64,000 nt of DNA from Gloeopeniophorella convolvens. Taxonomy: Eukaryota > Basidiomycota > Agaricomycetes > Russulales. Of the stretch, positions 33,093 through 47,300 are shown in pieces (position 1 is the first letter of the stretch; each line of letters starts with the position of its first letter). A program made the position numbers and the translations under genes. The notes under the pieces were generated by a model. The model made no database searches, had not been told where the DNA came from, and was given only the letters and a program-made list of their open reading frames with translations. The stretch spans positions 310,001 through 374,000 of the forward strand of contig WTXD01000020.1 in assembly GCA_022496205.1 (NCBI GenBank). Direction: 5' to 3'.

Positions 33093-33680
33093 AAGCTCGA
33101 GCTATATATATGGGACCGAGGTTTATGACACACCGTTTCCCAGGTTTCCTCGCCCCTGAGTAGCATTCTAATCGCCGAGTGGCCTTATCCGTCCGTTTTC
33201 ACCAGCACATCGACGCGTAGGTGGGCGTGCAAAGAAGCCGAGAACTGATCATGGTACGACGGAAACGTGACGGAGAGAGCGTGCGGGTGGTTGGAGTAGT
33301 GCATCTTCCAGTAAAAGAAGCTGCACGTAGAGCCGCAAACTGCTGCAGAGCGGAGCGGAAGGCCACGGTGGCAGAGTGGCCAGATGGCAGCTTCACTCAG
33401 GCTCACTCAGGCTCACGCGCACGCCCGGCTCATCCGAGCATGTCGGCGCTTGCCGAACCCCGTCGCTTCCTGGCCAGTCAGAGCTGCTGAGTCTTGCACC
33501 GAACCACAACGTTGCCCCCGCAGCCACTAGTACTCGTTCAATATCTGAGCTTTCTTATACATATACCTCTAACCATGCTGCGAGCGTGTCAGAGTCCTAT
33601 CCACGATATCTTCCAGCCCTTCCCAACGAAGTGACCGCAAGAAACTTATACGCCGCTGGCCACCAGACGGTCATCGCGTA
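33093..33680. repeat. Segmental duplication copy B (promoter side of the F-box gene)
   Basis: Continuous copy of the segment split into two parts at 29,743-30,990. It includes the TATATATA run at 33103-33111 that lies just upstream of the F-box start. The MITE is absent here. Confidence 0.6.
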
Positions 33681-33690
33681 ATAGCTCGTA

Positions 33691-35700
33691 CAAGACTATT
33701 CGACACTCATACCTGCACGCCGAACATGGCAGACGTGCTTCAGGCTAAGCCCGTCTTCTTGGACTCTCCGTTTCCGCTCTACGAGGTAGAACTCCCGTAT
33801 CGAAGTTCGATTATGACCCCGGAGTGGGTCTGCGTGCCTGCCACATAGGGCTTGTTGATCACGGGAAAGGGATTCAGCGCGTGAGTTCATTCTCTTAGTA
33901 TCGCACACGTCACCTAGTAAACGTCCTTCAGCGACAATGCCAATTAAGCCAACTTCATGTGAGAGCGCTATCAACGGGAGGCTCCCCTGAAGTGGCACCT
34001 CCCCTAAGGGTCCACTCATCCGCCCGCGAGGACCTTCAGTTCAACACTCGAAGATCTACTTGGATACCTACGCATACCACTACTCGTTCTGTAGAACGCG
34101 ACTCTCTCCAGAGTTGCGGTTTTTGATGTTGTGTGTTGCAGACCGCCCAGACGTCTCCCGGTGCTATGGAAAGGCGTACCTTCAGGTTCCTTGACGAGAA
34201 ACGTGCAATAACGCAACACTGTCACTATTCTACTACATGTTCTGCCCGAATATGTCTGTTAAATTTCACCGCGACTTGGGAGTCGACACTGCCGCCATAC
34301 CCAAAAACCCCAACAAACTGTGCGTCCTCTTCCATATCAAGAGCAGCTTCTTGATCTTCAGATATCCGGTCTCCGCGGTAACTCCACTACGCATGGCCAT
34401 GCACATACATATGGGGGCACTACTCCCGTACATATATCCAAGCATGCAACGCAACGGCTTCCTGGGCAGAGTGGAGCCCAAACGTCGTGCGCTTCCATCA
34501 TCTCCCAACTGAGATGCATATGTGTCGCCGCACTGCCTGTTCTCCACAGTGTGTTGTGGTTCCAGAGATCGGCTAGCGCGACGGGAAGCATTTCGTAGCG
34601 ACCTTGGACCGCCACCCTTGACGTGACCTGCGCGCCACCTCGGGGCACGACACCAAGTTTGGTGTATGAGGTACCGGGGCCGGACTACCCGTACAACAGG
34701 GTTGTTCCCTTTGGACTCGTGCTGTGTGAGGACGCGTTGAACGTGAGCGTAGTGGGTCTCTAGATGATAAACGGTATCATCTGAACCAGGCTTATGGTAG
34801 AACATGACGGCTGCTAGTAGGATGCGCCGCGAAGGACTGCCTTGGTTATCTAGCCAACTACCACTAACCACCCCATAGCGAGAATACGTTCGCAGTAACA
34901 CCCGGATGACGGTTTTCATGGGGTTACAATGGTTCACCGGACGAGCCGGCGAGAAGCAGGTCTTGTTGGGTGACATCTCCTTTCGAACGCTCGGAGGCAC
35001 GTATCCCGCTGAGCATAGACCGTCTCAATTCTGCCTGGAGTATCAATCCGCCGCCGTAGATCCAAGCGGCACGACCGAAGAACGCATTCCGAGGAACACG
35101 GACGGCGTGCGGAGACAGCACAGCCAGTACCGGAGAACGACGCAAGCAAGTTCCGAGCGAAGGAGCTCGCGCACGAGTCAGGACTTGCGGGAATGTGATG
35201 GCCGCAACAGTCCAACAGGCATATAAGAAGGCATGCTGCTTCTCACCTTAGCCCAAAGGCCATAAACCGTGAGGCAATATTCGCCGTTGATGGAGAGAAC
35301 ATGCATGGCCGTGTCAGTAGAAGATCAGCGCACACCAAGTTAAGGCGGGTACGGCGCACTTACCGAGGATCAAAGACAGACATAAACACAAGCAAAAGTC
35401 AAGCTTCCCACAGGCCGGGAAAAAGTCCTGCCAAAGCAGACCCATGTCGGCAGATATACTAAGCGGAGTTGCAGGTGGTGCATTGGATACTGAGGCGCTG
35501 ATTGGGCGGATGGTGTGGATTACGGTCGCGCGAGCAGCAAATCGCACTCATGGAATGAGCTGACCATATGCATGCGGCCATTGGGTCCGACACGGACCAG
35601 TCAGTGATCGTGGAGGGTGTCGTCAGCAGCAAACTTCCTGGTCTCCTACGGGCAGAAGGACAAAGACGCCATCATACATTCATGGCGCGCGGCGTGAGCC
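33691..35700. other. Gene-free stretch
   Basis: Some hydrophobic minus-strand frames (35,547-35,314 ending at a GTAAGT donor; 35,145-34,924) could be worn exons of a membrane protein, but I cannot join them or name a family. No supported gene. Confidence 0.3.
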
Positions 35701-37587
35701 AACCGCGGACAGGCGCCAGAACGAGGCATGCGAAAAATTAGCGAAGCGGCCAATGAGCATCGCGGTGCGCGCTCCGCACTACGGTCACAACCCTGCACTC
35801 GACTGGCAGCACCACACCCCGACGCTCCCATCTTCAGCGGCGCGCGTCCAATCGAGACTCGCTGCTCAGTGGATTTGGAGCAAGTCGACGCCCTGCCAGC
35901 AGCGCACCACGTACCTTGCAGCCTCGCTTCCTTCCATTCGCAGCAGCTCCAACGGGTCTCGGGGCTTTTAGGCTGGGCTCGACCTCGAACTCTGGGGCTC
36001 CAACGCCCTCCACCGCCATGCGCATCTGGCGCCCGCGTTCAGGCCCGCACGAGCCTCGCTGCAGGAGAAGCGATCAGAGCCTTGCCATGGGCATCTTGCG
36101 AAGCTCCCCAGCCTCCTCCATGAATATTGCCGTACAAGCAGCCCGATCCGCGCTTCTCGCAGGCGCTCCCCAGACGCCATGGCCAGGAGCGGAACGAAGA
36201 AGGCGCAGAAGCTGATGAGATTAGGCAGTCGCCCGGCCATGTGGGCTGCCCAGCGCGGCACTGCACCGTAGTACCGCACCCTCGGGCGCGTGCCGGCGCA
36301 CGGCCGCGCCCTCGTTCTCGCGCCGCTCGACTTGGCTGCGCGCGCCGTCCGAGGAGAGGAACACCAGTCGCCCTTCTCGGCGACGCTGCTGCTTCCGCTT
36401 CCATCCCATGCTTAGCGCGTCGCGGCCCCCGTCGCCATCCCCGTCGCTGTCGCCCGTCGCCCGTCTCCGTGCTGACAGTTGCCCCGCGCGGGAGCTCGCG
36501 TCTGCTCCGAGCCCACGACGTGATTGCAACAGGCGCGCCCGAGTACAGCAGGACCAAGGGCTCGCGCGCGCGCACGCTCGCTCGCTCCGGACAGCCTACG
36601 GAGGGTATTCTGGGGCACGCATGCGGCTTCGCGAACGCGCGCAGGCTCCGCCCGGGCGCCCGCCAGGGCACCACCCATTGTGACTCGGGCCCCGCGCAGC
36701 TGCGTCGTCTCGCGCGCGCGCGCGCGAGCAGCAGCGCTCCGCGCTACTGCCCGCGGGCCTCCCAGGCTGTCATCGCGGGCTCTCGCGTGACGCACGGGTT
36801 GCGTCAGCGCGCCCGCCGGGCGCAGACGCGCCTACGTACACGCAGCACCCACTCGCCAGTGCGCGGCGCAGGGGTGCGCTGCCTCCCCCCCACCCCTCCC
36901 CCTGCACCCCGCTCCAGGCCCGGGCGCGCGGGGCGCATTCGAGGCCCCCGCTCCCCCGCGAAGCCGAAGCAGCGAGCCAGTTTGACGTGGCGCGCGGCGC
37001 GACGCGAAGGCAGGCGCACGAGTACTTGTGCACAGGGCGGCGCACGGTGTTCATTTCCGGCGCGCCGGTGCGCCTGGCCCCCTGGTCTGCGTGCTTCTTT
37101 TCATGCGCTGCGCTTCGCTAGGCTTCGTCGTGCTGCTGCTGCTTCGTGCGCATCGATCATGATCAGGGTGCGCGCGTGGGCGGGGGCGAGGGCGCGGGTC
37201 CCGGTGGGACGTCACTGAGCTGCGTGCGCGCCGTCATCGATATTCATCTCGCACTTGTGACGGTGTCCACACGTAAGAGCGGCGAGCTGCGTCGTCGCGG
37301 ACATGAGCCCCCTGCGCCGCGCGTGTCTAATTGCCTCGATTGCCTCGATTGCAGATGAGCTGCGTGGCTAAATTGGCCGGAGTTCCCGTCGATGGCTCGC
37401 AGTGGTGCGCGGCGCGCTGGGGCGATCTCACTCGTTCGCTCGCCCGGGAAGCGCTGATCATCGATCCCACATACAGCACGCAGCACTTACGCCGGTTCTG
37501 CGATTCAATGGCACACGACACGAGCCTAATACACCGCGCCGGGCGCTATGACCATCCTGCGCCGTGCCTTGCCTCGCCGGCATCTTT

Positions 37588-37622
37588 CTTCATCATCATC
37601 ATTATCATCATCATCATTATCT
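37588..37622. repeat. (ATC/ATT)n microsatellite
   Basis: Imperfect run of tcatcatcatcattatcatc type units. Confidence 0.8.
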
Positions 37623-38970
37623 GCACCATCGTCTATGATCTGCATCTATCGATCCCGCACGCCGCTGCTACCCGCTGCCTGGCCTTCGTGACGTTCTGCG
37701 GCATTCCATGCACGTCAACGGCGCCCTGGAAATCCTGGCTTTTGCGCGCGTGCCATCCTTGGCGTCCGTCTGCTGAGCCCATCGATGCTGCGCGCTGGGG
37801 TGCTCATGCAGATCGCGGTCGGACGCACGCTTCGCGTTTCTCTCCTGCTACGGCTGCACTAACTGCCAGTGTGGGCCCCGGCGAGTTCCAAGGTGTAGCG
37901 TGTGGCTCGCCATGATCGGCGCGGCCGACTTCGGTGTGGGGGTGTGGCTGAGTGTGTTGTGTGTGTGGGGGTGCGTGGTCGCTTCTCGATCGGTGCGCCC
38001 GCGTCGCAGTCCTGTGTGACGCATTGCATGATGGCCCGCGACGCCCAAATCCGCGCGCCCCGAGCTGCAACGCATTCACCACGACACGCGAGCCGGCCAC
38101 CCCCTGGCATGTCCATTCACCGCATCACACGCATCGATCCTCCTTGTGAGCAGACGGGGCTGTGGACGCCTGGCCTATTCACAAGCGCGCACGCGACAGA
38201 CCCCTGCTGAGCGCGGGGCCCCAGCACAAGACCGGCCGCTGAAACGCTGATTGGCCGGACGATGGCGCACAAAAGGAAACATGTGCGGCGGCCCCGCCGC
38301 CTCGCCCTCCCGACGGAGGCAATTCGAATTCGACCGCAAAAATGCTAAATCCACCCCACCCCAGCTGCAAATTGCCAATCGAAATTCCCAGGCGCGGACG
38401 CATGATCTCCATCGGGCGGGGAGGGGCTCTGCTGGCGGGCGTGCTTCGCGAGGGCCGGGGTGACGATTTTTGGGGGGCTGTCATCGGTATTGAAGTAGAC
38501 TCTTTGGCGAGTCACGCGCGTGCAGACAGGGGAGATCTAGAGAGGGAGGTGAAACGTCGATGGGAGGGGTTAGAGGCGAGCAGGGCGCAGGCTCGGGTGC
38601 CAGCAGCTCGAGGTGAATCTGCAGCTGCTAGCGCTCCTGGTGCTGTATGCGTATAGGAGGGTCGAGCGCTGCCACTGCGATAGACACCTCGGACACAGAG
38701 CGCCACACCATGCTGGCATGTCGACACCACTCATTCAATGGCTCCTCGACATCCTCCCATCGCCCCAGGAGCCTCGCACTCACACACCCGCCCCGCCCTG
38801 CGCTTCCAACTCCAGCACAGTCTGAGCCTAAACGTAAACCCCTAAGCTAAGCGGTGATGCGCACCTATCACATCACAGCAGCAGCCCGCCGCCGCCCGAT
38901 CCGCCTAGTTCAATCTGCGTCCGGCGGGCGCGCGAAAATCTGCCCCTGCCCCGATCCTCGCGTGGCGTGG

Positions 38971-38995
38971 CATCATCATCATCATCATCATCATC
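38971..38995. repeat. (CAT)n microsatellite
   Basis: Perfect run of about eight CAT units. Confidence 0.9.
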
Positions 38996-40340
38996 AGCCC
39001 TGCGCGCGGGCAACCGTTAACCAGCGTTGATGCAGACGCGAGCGAGCTGCGGCCGCGCCGCAGGCGGGCAGGCTCGCGAGACGAGACAGACCCGATGACG
39101 ACAAGTCACAGTGGTCGTGTGCGCACGCACCTGAGTTGTTAAGTCTCGTTCCCAGACGTTCACAGAGCGGGACCACCATGGATTTCTCAGGAACGAGTTG
39201 CAGACGTGAGCGGAGCGATCGGCTCTGCAACGGCTGGAACCGAGACCACTGAGTTGTAAGTCGGGGCAGCAGGCCGCGGGCAGGTATAGGCGCCGCCCGC
39301 GCGGGTTTGGGCTGGGTTGAGCTGGGCTGGGCGCATCGACGCCACCGACGTATAATATAAGTTCCTATACCCAAGCACCTACGCGAGCGCCCCAGTTCCT
39401 GGACAAACGGGCGAGACTCGCACTTGCGGCGTGAGTATCACTGCAACGCGATGCCGATGGCACAAAGGATGTCGATGTCGGCGCGTCGACGGCGACTGCG
39501 CCGCGTTCGCACGTCCATGTGTACGACTTGGTACTAGAGTGCATATGCGTGCGCGTGCGCGGTGTCATATACGAGTCGCGCGCGTGGTGCATCTACACGG
39601 CGACAACTAGCAGATGGTCGGTGTCCGAGGTGTCGATCCGCATACCATACATAACTGTAGCTCGGGTCTGCGGGCGACCGTGAGGCAGATGATGTGCGCG
39701 CGCCGATCCGACGGAATGGATGGGGTGTTAACAACCCCACGCGGTACCGATCAGCTCGATTCGTCCGCGCGCACTTCGAAAGCTGGGCCATGCGTGATCG
39801 TAAGCGTGAGCGTGCGCGCGCTCAAGTGTCTGTGCGGCCAATCGCAGCGCGTGGATTATCCGCGTGCCGATCGCGCCAGATCTGTCGTCGTCGTCTCTTC
39901 CAAACTTGGGCCAACGCAAGGCTGGCAACAACGAACAAGGGCAGACAAGTATCACACGAGGGCAGGTGGAAAGAAAAACTAGGGCGGCGTAGCCGTCTAG
40001 AGAGCAGCATACGATTACGGGCCGGGCGCATAACATAGGGATAAACAGTATAGCACAGCGTGGGAGGGTGTAGTGGATGAGGGCAGGGGGGAAGGCGGGA
40101 GAGGGCGGTATAGCGCGGCGGAGGTATAGCACAGCAGGTAGGAGGTATATACAGCAGGACAAAGGGACACGAACAGCAGCAGGCGGGTAACATTATAAAT
40201 AGGTAAGCAGGATGATAGGTATGCGTGGGTGAGTGTGAGTGTGTCGCAGTGCTAGGGGACCATGGATGAACAACAACAGGTGCAGACGCGAGACCAGAGA
40301 GAGAGAAACAAGGACAGAAACACAGCTCAGCACAGAGAGA

Positions 40341-41367
40341 TCAGAACGTAGAGAACTCGAGCGGCCGCTCAGGCGCGCTCGGCATGTGCGGGCGTGGGGG
40401 ACGGTATTGAAAGTCTGCACAGAAGTGGAATTAGCAACGCGTTCGAGTGCGCAGCGGGTGTGGGATCGCGGTACTTACCACCGTCCCGGATCACGGGGTT
40501 GAGTCGTGCGCGGCGCGCGGCCTCCTCCTCCTGCTCGAGCGCAATCTCGTATGGCGCCTTGCGGCCAGGGACGCGCTTCATCGCGTCGGGGATGGGCGAT
40601 GGCTTGGGCATCCAGCGGCCGCCACCGGTCGCCTTGCAGATGTCGGAACGGATGCGCAGCGGGTAGCTGCGGAGATCGTCCGGGAGCGACGGGTCGGGAG
40701 GCGGAGGCGCGGGTGGGAGAGTCTGCGCGCGGCGCGGGGCTCGCGAGCGCGGAAGAGTGGAGGCAGGTGCGGGAGCCGCGGGAAGCGGGGGTGAGCGCGG
40801 CATGGGGGTGCCATGAATCTGGTCGTAGCACCCATCGCAAACGCGCGCAGGCAGAACGAGCGAGCTCGGCGACGCGTACGAGGCGATGGTTGTGCCGCGC
40901 GGCGGATAGAAGAAGGGGAGTGTGGTAGTATCGAGGAGGGGCGTCTTGCGCGCGGAACAGGCGGCGCAGAATATGCCACCGCATTTCCTGCAGTGCTGTG
41001 CGCGGAAGCGAGGGTTAGCTGCGGGGGTTAAGCGGAAGGGCGGACGGGCACGCACATGACGTCGTTCCATGATGGAGAAGGGTTTGCGGCAGACAAAGAT
41101 GTCGCAGTAGGACGCGTCAGCGTCCTGCTTCCAGAGACTGCGCGGCAACAGCACAGCTAGATGCTCGTTCGGAGCCGGGGTCTGGGTGGAGAGGGAGGCG
41201 AGTGACGAGCATGAGGATGAGGACGAGCCGGCGTCGGTAAGGGACGGAAGCGATGCGGAGGAAGCGGGGGAGCGGGGGAGGGAGGCGGAGGATGCGAGGG
41301 ACTCGCGCGAGCGGAGGGCCGCGTCGAGGGAGCCGAGGAGCGAAGGGGAGGGAGCGTTTGCTGGCAT
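40341..41367 (-). CDS. FYVE zinc-finger protein (three exons)
   Basis: Probably a phosphatidylinositol-3-phosphate binding protein on endosomal membranes. Exons read right to left: 41367-41056, 40995-40479 and 40414-40341, in phase, giving about 300 residues. The introns are 60 bp (GTGCGT..ACAG) and 64 bp (GTAAGT..GCAG). The N-terminal 70 residues are Ser-rich. The finger starts at WKQDADASYCDIFVCRKPF. Splicing brings together MERRH and HCRKCGGIFCAAC to restore the diagnostic RRHHCR motif. VCDGCYDQIHG closes the eight-Cys/His set. A Pro-rich segment and a basic helix (YEIALEQEEEAARRARLNP) follow. The C-terminus resembles other small fungal FYVE proteins. It has no close gene neighbour. Confidence 0.88.
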
Positions 41368-44300
41368 TGGAGGGAGCGGAAACGCGGGGGTGGATGAGCG
41401 GATCCCGGGCGAGTCTCTTATTTATTCCATCGCCGTCCGGCCATGCCCCCGCGCCACGCTCTCGGGACACAAGATCCCATCCACGATGGGCGCCCAGATC
41501 GGATCTGAGCCACCCGCCTGTCCACGTAAACCCGCGCTCGGCCTTTTCCTGGCAGAACTCTTCTCTCCAGATGCGTAATCGCCTCTATATCCAGCAACTG
41601 CAACGCCCTCCTCATCGATCCTCGCTGGGCAGCCCGTTCCCGTCCCACACTCCCTGGCGCTCCCTCACACTCTCCCCTTTGCTCCCCCTCGCCCCTACTT
41701 GCCCTCCTACCCGGAAATCCTGTACTTACCAGCTGCAAGCTTTGATGAATAAGCAGTACGAGTGGCACAGTCGTAGCCTGACAACCGACCAGCCCAGCCC
41801 ATCATGGCGACAGCCTATTTTCCGTGATTAGTGCGCGTGCTTCCTCCCTGCATGCATGCATGGATCTCCTCTGCCACACCCTATTTCCAGCCGACGTGCC
41901 TGCCACCGCGATCCGCCGCACCGAGGCACGCGCCCCGCTCTCACCGCCTCTTCAATCCAGTGCCTACTTGCTTGCCTGTCTGCCTCCTTCCCGCCCTGCA
42001 TCGCCCGCGCCCCGCCCCCGCGCCCTTCCACCGTGCTTCTCCACCCATCGCGCGCAGATCCCCTCTGAATCCCCGCGCGCCAAACCGAGTAAAGTTCGCG
42101 ATGCCCGCCGCCGATTGGCTGCCCCGCGCCCGATGCCGGCACCAGCGGCGCACGGGCCCGCAGCCGCCCCCATCGCGAGCCTGACATCCCCGCGCAGCTG
42201 CGGGTGGGTGAGTTGACACGCGGCGCGCCACATCGCGTCACCCGCCCTGGCTGCTCCCATGCTAAGCTGCATGGCGCAACCGCGCTGCAGCTGTCTGTAC
42301 GTACGGACGGACGCGACGGCCGTTGCTGCGTTCGCGAGCGTGCTGGCGTGGCATCCAGCTTTGCGCCCCGCGGGCTGCGCTCCGCGCTCGCCGGGGCACC
42401 CCCGCACACGCGAGCGGAAATGAACGCCTGGAAGGTGGTGCTAACTCTACTCAACATACTTGACTACGCGCCGTCCTCATCCCCGCACTGCGCCGGGGTG
42501 ACAATTCGCGCACCCCGTTCTGGCACTCGCGCGCCGCGCTACCTGCTGACACGTCGATACGCGCGCGAGGGTTTGCCGCGTCCGCAAATTTCGCCTGGTT
42601 CTCGAGAGCCTAATCCGCACGATGCACGGTGCATGGCTCGGTGGTGCTCGCCGGGGACCTGACGGCGCCTCCCGCGGACGGCAGGAACTGCTCGCGCGTG
42701 CGGCGCGGCTAGCTAGCCGAGCCGCCGTCAGAAACGTCTACGGTGTATGTATGCAGTACTAAATTCTGGGAGACTTGAGCTGCCGTGCTGTACGTAAGAT
42801 TGGGTCGCGATGACAGGCAGGGCTGCTGGGGCGTTAAACTTGCTAATTTACTGGCTTCATTTGAGGAGGATTGGATTGGTTGGATCGCCGCGGATGTCGG
42901 GGAGCTGCCAGCCAACCAGTCAGGGGGTCCGAACGTAATAAGCAATGCTAACGAGCATGGAGTGATGTTCGCTGCGCCTGTAAGCTGCACGGGTCCAAGA
43001 ACCAATGGAATCCAGACCGCCCGCATTACCCCGCCCTCGTAGCATGCAGCTCGCAACCTGCGCCGACCCTGGCCTTCGATGTTCAATGTTCAACTTTCGA
43101 CCTTGGCCATCATCATCACCATCACACGAAGCCCACCTTGCCCGGCGCACGCGCAGTGACCCTGCCTGCCAATCCGATCGCCGACTGATGATGCCCCCAT
43201 CACCAACTCCCTCGCCTCGCCATTCGACGCGCGCACCGAGCTGCACTGCCCATCGCGGCGCCCCCTGTGCATCCCGAACACTCACGCGACCGCGCCCGCG
43301 ACAAAATCCGAACCCTCCCTCCTTTTTTTTCCCGCTTTCCTGCTTATTTTCCGATATGCGGCTGCTGGGATCTGACACGAGTTCTCGTCGTTGCGGCGCG
43401 TTTGATCCCCGGCCGCCCTGGGCAGCCTAGGATCTTGTTATGATAGGCTATGATCATGATCCGTCGAGCGAGCAGTGTGGGGGAGGAGCACCACACGCGG
43501 CGCGGACGCTCGCATCCACATCACCGCACTGGCTGGCAGAATCCAGTTGTCCGCGGGCCAATGATGGGATTCCCCAGCAGCAGTATATGGCGGCGCTAGC
43601 ACTTCGCTGCCAATTGGCGGACGCGGGCGCCAATCGCGGGGATAAACACCATTTCTTGTTGCAGCCCGTCAGCTGTTCACGTGGCAGACAAATCGACCAG
43701 CGGCACAACTGGCAGCGACAACCAGCAGCTGGCGCAGAAGCACCGTCCGCTCGCATTGGCTCGTGCGCCCCCAGCCAACCACGCGCACGCACTCGCGCTC
43801 GCGCCGATGACCGCGTCGCCGTCCCGGTACACGAAACAACTTACCGCACCCAATTATCCCGTGCAAAAGCGCACCGCACAAAAGCAGATGCCGGCACGCG
43901 CCGATTCGCCACGCGCGCCCGCCGCTCCCACGCAGCCAGCGCAATTGTATGCAACGTGGCACGCACCCAGGTCTCAAGCGACGCTCAGGGGGAAGACGCG
44001 TCCATACGGACCTACTGCAGATTTACGGTGTCGTCCTCGAGGCGAGGCGAGGCTGCCTCATATGGGACCCCCCTTTGTGCCCGCGCATTTTACGTTTTGT
44101 GTCGTCGGTACTCGGACCGGCGGTGCAATCAGATCGCAGACATCTTGGCAGACACTGGGCTCTACACACCCGTCGGGACCCTCGACGAGAGTCGAGGCAC
44201 CTTTCGGACGGCGTTGTGTGCGTAGGTAAAATTCAATTGAGCTGAGTTGAAATTTTACTTTTGCTTTTGCGTCCGAGGGGACAAAAGTTTTGTGTTGGGT

Positions 44301-47300
44301 CGTGTGTGGGTGGGATTGTCAGCTGGAAGAACCGTCAGCGCGAAGAAAACGGTGCGCTGTGTTTCGTGGTTTGTGGTTTGTGTTTTGCCGCACTGCCCCG
44401 CCGATACGGGATCACTATCACCAGGCTCTGAGCGCGGCGGAAATTAAGCGCGAGGCGCGAACAAGCAGAAGCCTATCACCGCGGTGTCGTACGACCTCGC
44501 GCGGCGCAGAAGTGGCTCGCTGTGTCGATCGTCCGGCGTGCCTCAGGCTCGCTGGGACGCTCTCGCGATCGCGTGCGGCGCGGCGTCCAGATGCACACCC
44601 GCCATGCCTCGCGCGCGCCCTCGCCGAAATCATGGCAGCGTCGAGCCTGCAGCGACTGCCCGTGCAACTTGACCGACAGGAGCGCGGTCATGTCATACAT
44701 ATCATGTGGCCCCCACCCACCGCGCGCGATTGGCCGGCAGCGCAGATATCACGATGACGGACTAATAATTCGTTATTGTCATTTGCATATTGAATAATTG
44801 CGAAGCCCCCGAGCCGACGTCAACGCGAAACGCAACGGGCACCCTGCAGCGCACCCGCGAAAAGACAACGCGGGCCCAGGCTCGCGGTACGTCATGCTAG
44901 CGCCCCCCGCGCGCGTGACTCGGATTTGCGCTCGCGCGCGCGGATGACGTCCCGAGCGAGCGAGCGAGCTGTGCGCCGGGGCGTCCCACGCAGCGCGCAT
45001 TGATGTGTCGCGCGACTCGCGCGCGCCAGAACCCGCCCGCGCGTGCAGTAAACAGCAGGCGCGTGACCGCGCACAGCGGCGAGGTTCTCGAATAGGGGCG
45101 CGCGGCCCCGCGGCGTGGCGGTGGGGTGCGGGTGCGCACGGCATGCCCGGACGCGTGATGCGCCTGGCCCGACTGCCGCCGCTGGTGCCAGTGGGTCCCC
45201 GCGCGCGCGACGGCGAAGAGAAACAGCGCGCCGGTCTGGGAGTCGAGAACGCCAAGCGCGCCCCCCGGGGCGCGCGCGCGCGTTCTCGAATCGTGGGGCG
45301 AGGCGCGCACGCGGTGATGTCAGGGGTGCGTGGGTGGCTTGCGCGCGGGCCAATGGGCAGCGCGCGGGGCAGTCGTGTGCGGGGAGGGCGTGGACAGCCT
45401 CGCTGCGGCGAGTGGATGTGGCGCGGCCGATGTTCGAGAAGGTCCGGGGGCTGGGACTGTGGTGGTCCGCCGGCGCACGGCCGCCACCAATGCGATCGGT
45501 GGCTCGCACTGGAGGCGCTGGTGGCGATCGGGCACGGGCTCAGCTGCTCGCGCGAGAGTGTTCGAGAAGGCGGGCATGCTGCAGGTCGCGGAAGGAGGTG
45601 AGAAGTTACTGCGGGCGATAGGAATAATGTTCAATCGCGCGGCCGGAGGCGTGCTGACAGGGCGTGATATCGGCGCTCGGGAAACTGGGAATTGGCCCAC
45701 GCCACAACGTCCAAGCCTGAGGCCTGGGGCGCTCTCATGCGAGCAGAAATTCCAGGCTCGCGCGCCTGCCGGAGATGGCCAGCGACGGCCAGTGCGAGTC
45801 GGACGCAGACGGCGTCCGCCAGCGCACGGGCCCACCGGCGTACTCCGACGAACAAACAAGATCCGCGCGTTTCAGCGCTGTGCATGTGCGGGGGCTGGAA
45901 TGTGGGATGATACGTGTCGGCCACTTTGCGATTGGAGGGCTGGGAAGCCTACGATCGACAAACAGGTAAGAGGGAACGGTGCACGGGGGCGGCATCACTG
46001 CAGGTCTCAAGAGTTCGGACGAACGACGCGCCTTTGAGCAAAAACAACCCAATCCAGTGCCACAGATGTGTGCCTGCGGGGCAGGAGCGGGGCCCCGCGC
46101 CAAGTCGACACGCGCGAGTGGGTTCTCCACGACGTTGCGGACGTAGTGAGTAAGCACGCCGCTCCATAATTATCGTGTGCCGGTATCGATAAATACTGGT
46201 TTCTGTGGAAAGCGCGATGCGAGCGAAGCAGGTGGCAGTCAAGATCAAACCTGCTCCAGGATCGTCTTGCTGGATATTTTCAACCCCGCACGCTATGTAT
46301 ATCCGCCCGCAGGTGCGTCCGAGTCCTTCGTTGACGTGTCGCAGCCAGTTGCAGGGCGCCGCCACGGCCCACGCGTCCGAAACGGGTCCCATCGTTCCCG
46401 CCATTTACCCAAGATTATTGTCGTCGCGCCTTCTGACCGTGCTCGCTCGGCGAAACCGTGGAGATATCGGATATATCCGCGCGCAGCGAGGCGCGAGGTT
46501 GGCGACTGCTGGCGGCGGCTTCCCGCCAGGGCGCAGCAGCGCGCGTGCATCCAAATTGCGACCGCGATCCGGATGCAGTCGGTACACATCTTCTCAACGC
46601 TATCCCTTGTGAGGGTGTTCGTATCTCTGTCTCGCGGACGCGGCGCCACACATCAGTAACCAGATCGCTTGGGTAAATTCAAATGTCCCCTGACCTTGTT
46701 CGGATGCCTCGCTCGGGGGTTTTGCACGCAACTCTAATTATGGGACCCACCAGCGAGAGCGTCCTGGTCCGCGCGCGATCGATGGCCCTCGCACGGCCTC
46801 ACCTGCTCATGCGCGTGTCTCGTGCCCACGAGATCTAACAGCGCCAGCAGGATAGGCACCGACGCACGCCGAGCCTGCGATGCTCCACCCGCGTACGCAT
46901 CCCATCCCGCCTGCGGATTGTCCAGGGTATTTCTCGCGCGGATTTTTCGTTCACGCGCCGCTACACAGGTTGCTCGCTTAGCGCTTAGCAGCTGCGCGCG
47001 ATAGTTTCGGCGAAACCTAGAGGGAAGTCGTCGCGAGCGGGTCAAGGTTAAGGTCGTTGTCGGCCAGCCCGCTGCCGCGCAGTGCGATAGCGGCCGGTAG
47101 CAGGGCGCGCAGGCGCATTGGTCAACTTTAAAGGTAGATGCCGGCGCCCTCCACGCGGCTCGCACCGAAGCCACGCCCACGTTGGTTCGAAGGGACGGCG
47201 CTGCCTGTGCTGCCGAGCTCGGCACCTAGCCACTGCAACGTCGCCCATTTTCCTGTGTCCAAGCAACCGCCACACACCCACCCAGCCGCACAGCATCTAT

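Larger units (their letters stand above)
35701..40340. other. GC-rich gene-poor stretch
   Basis: Long open frames occur on both strands here (for example 36,127-37,218), but they are Arg/Ala/Pro-rich, lack domains and follow from the very high GC content. It includes two ATC/ATT-type microsatellites. The last part, near 40,340, is probably the 3' UTR of the FYVE gene. Confidence 0.4.

Noticed and set aside
34266..35547. Hydrophobic minus-strand frames suggesting a membrane protein
   Set aside because: Frames cannot be joined by plausible introns and no family motif is visible.
36039..37218. Overlapping long frames on both strands
   Set aside because: Arg/Ala/Pro-rich frames caused by high GC; no motif, no splice logic.
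44892..45509. 205-codon minus-strand frame
   Set aside because: Arg/Ala-rich low-information sequence with an equally long frame on the plus strand.
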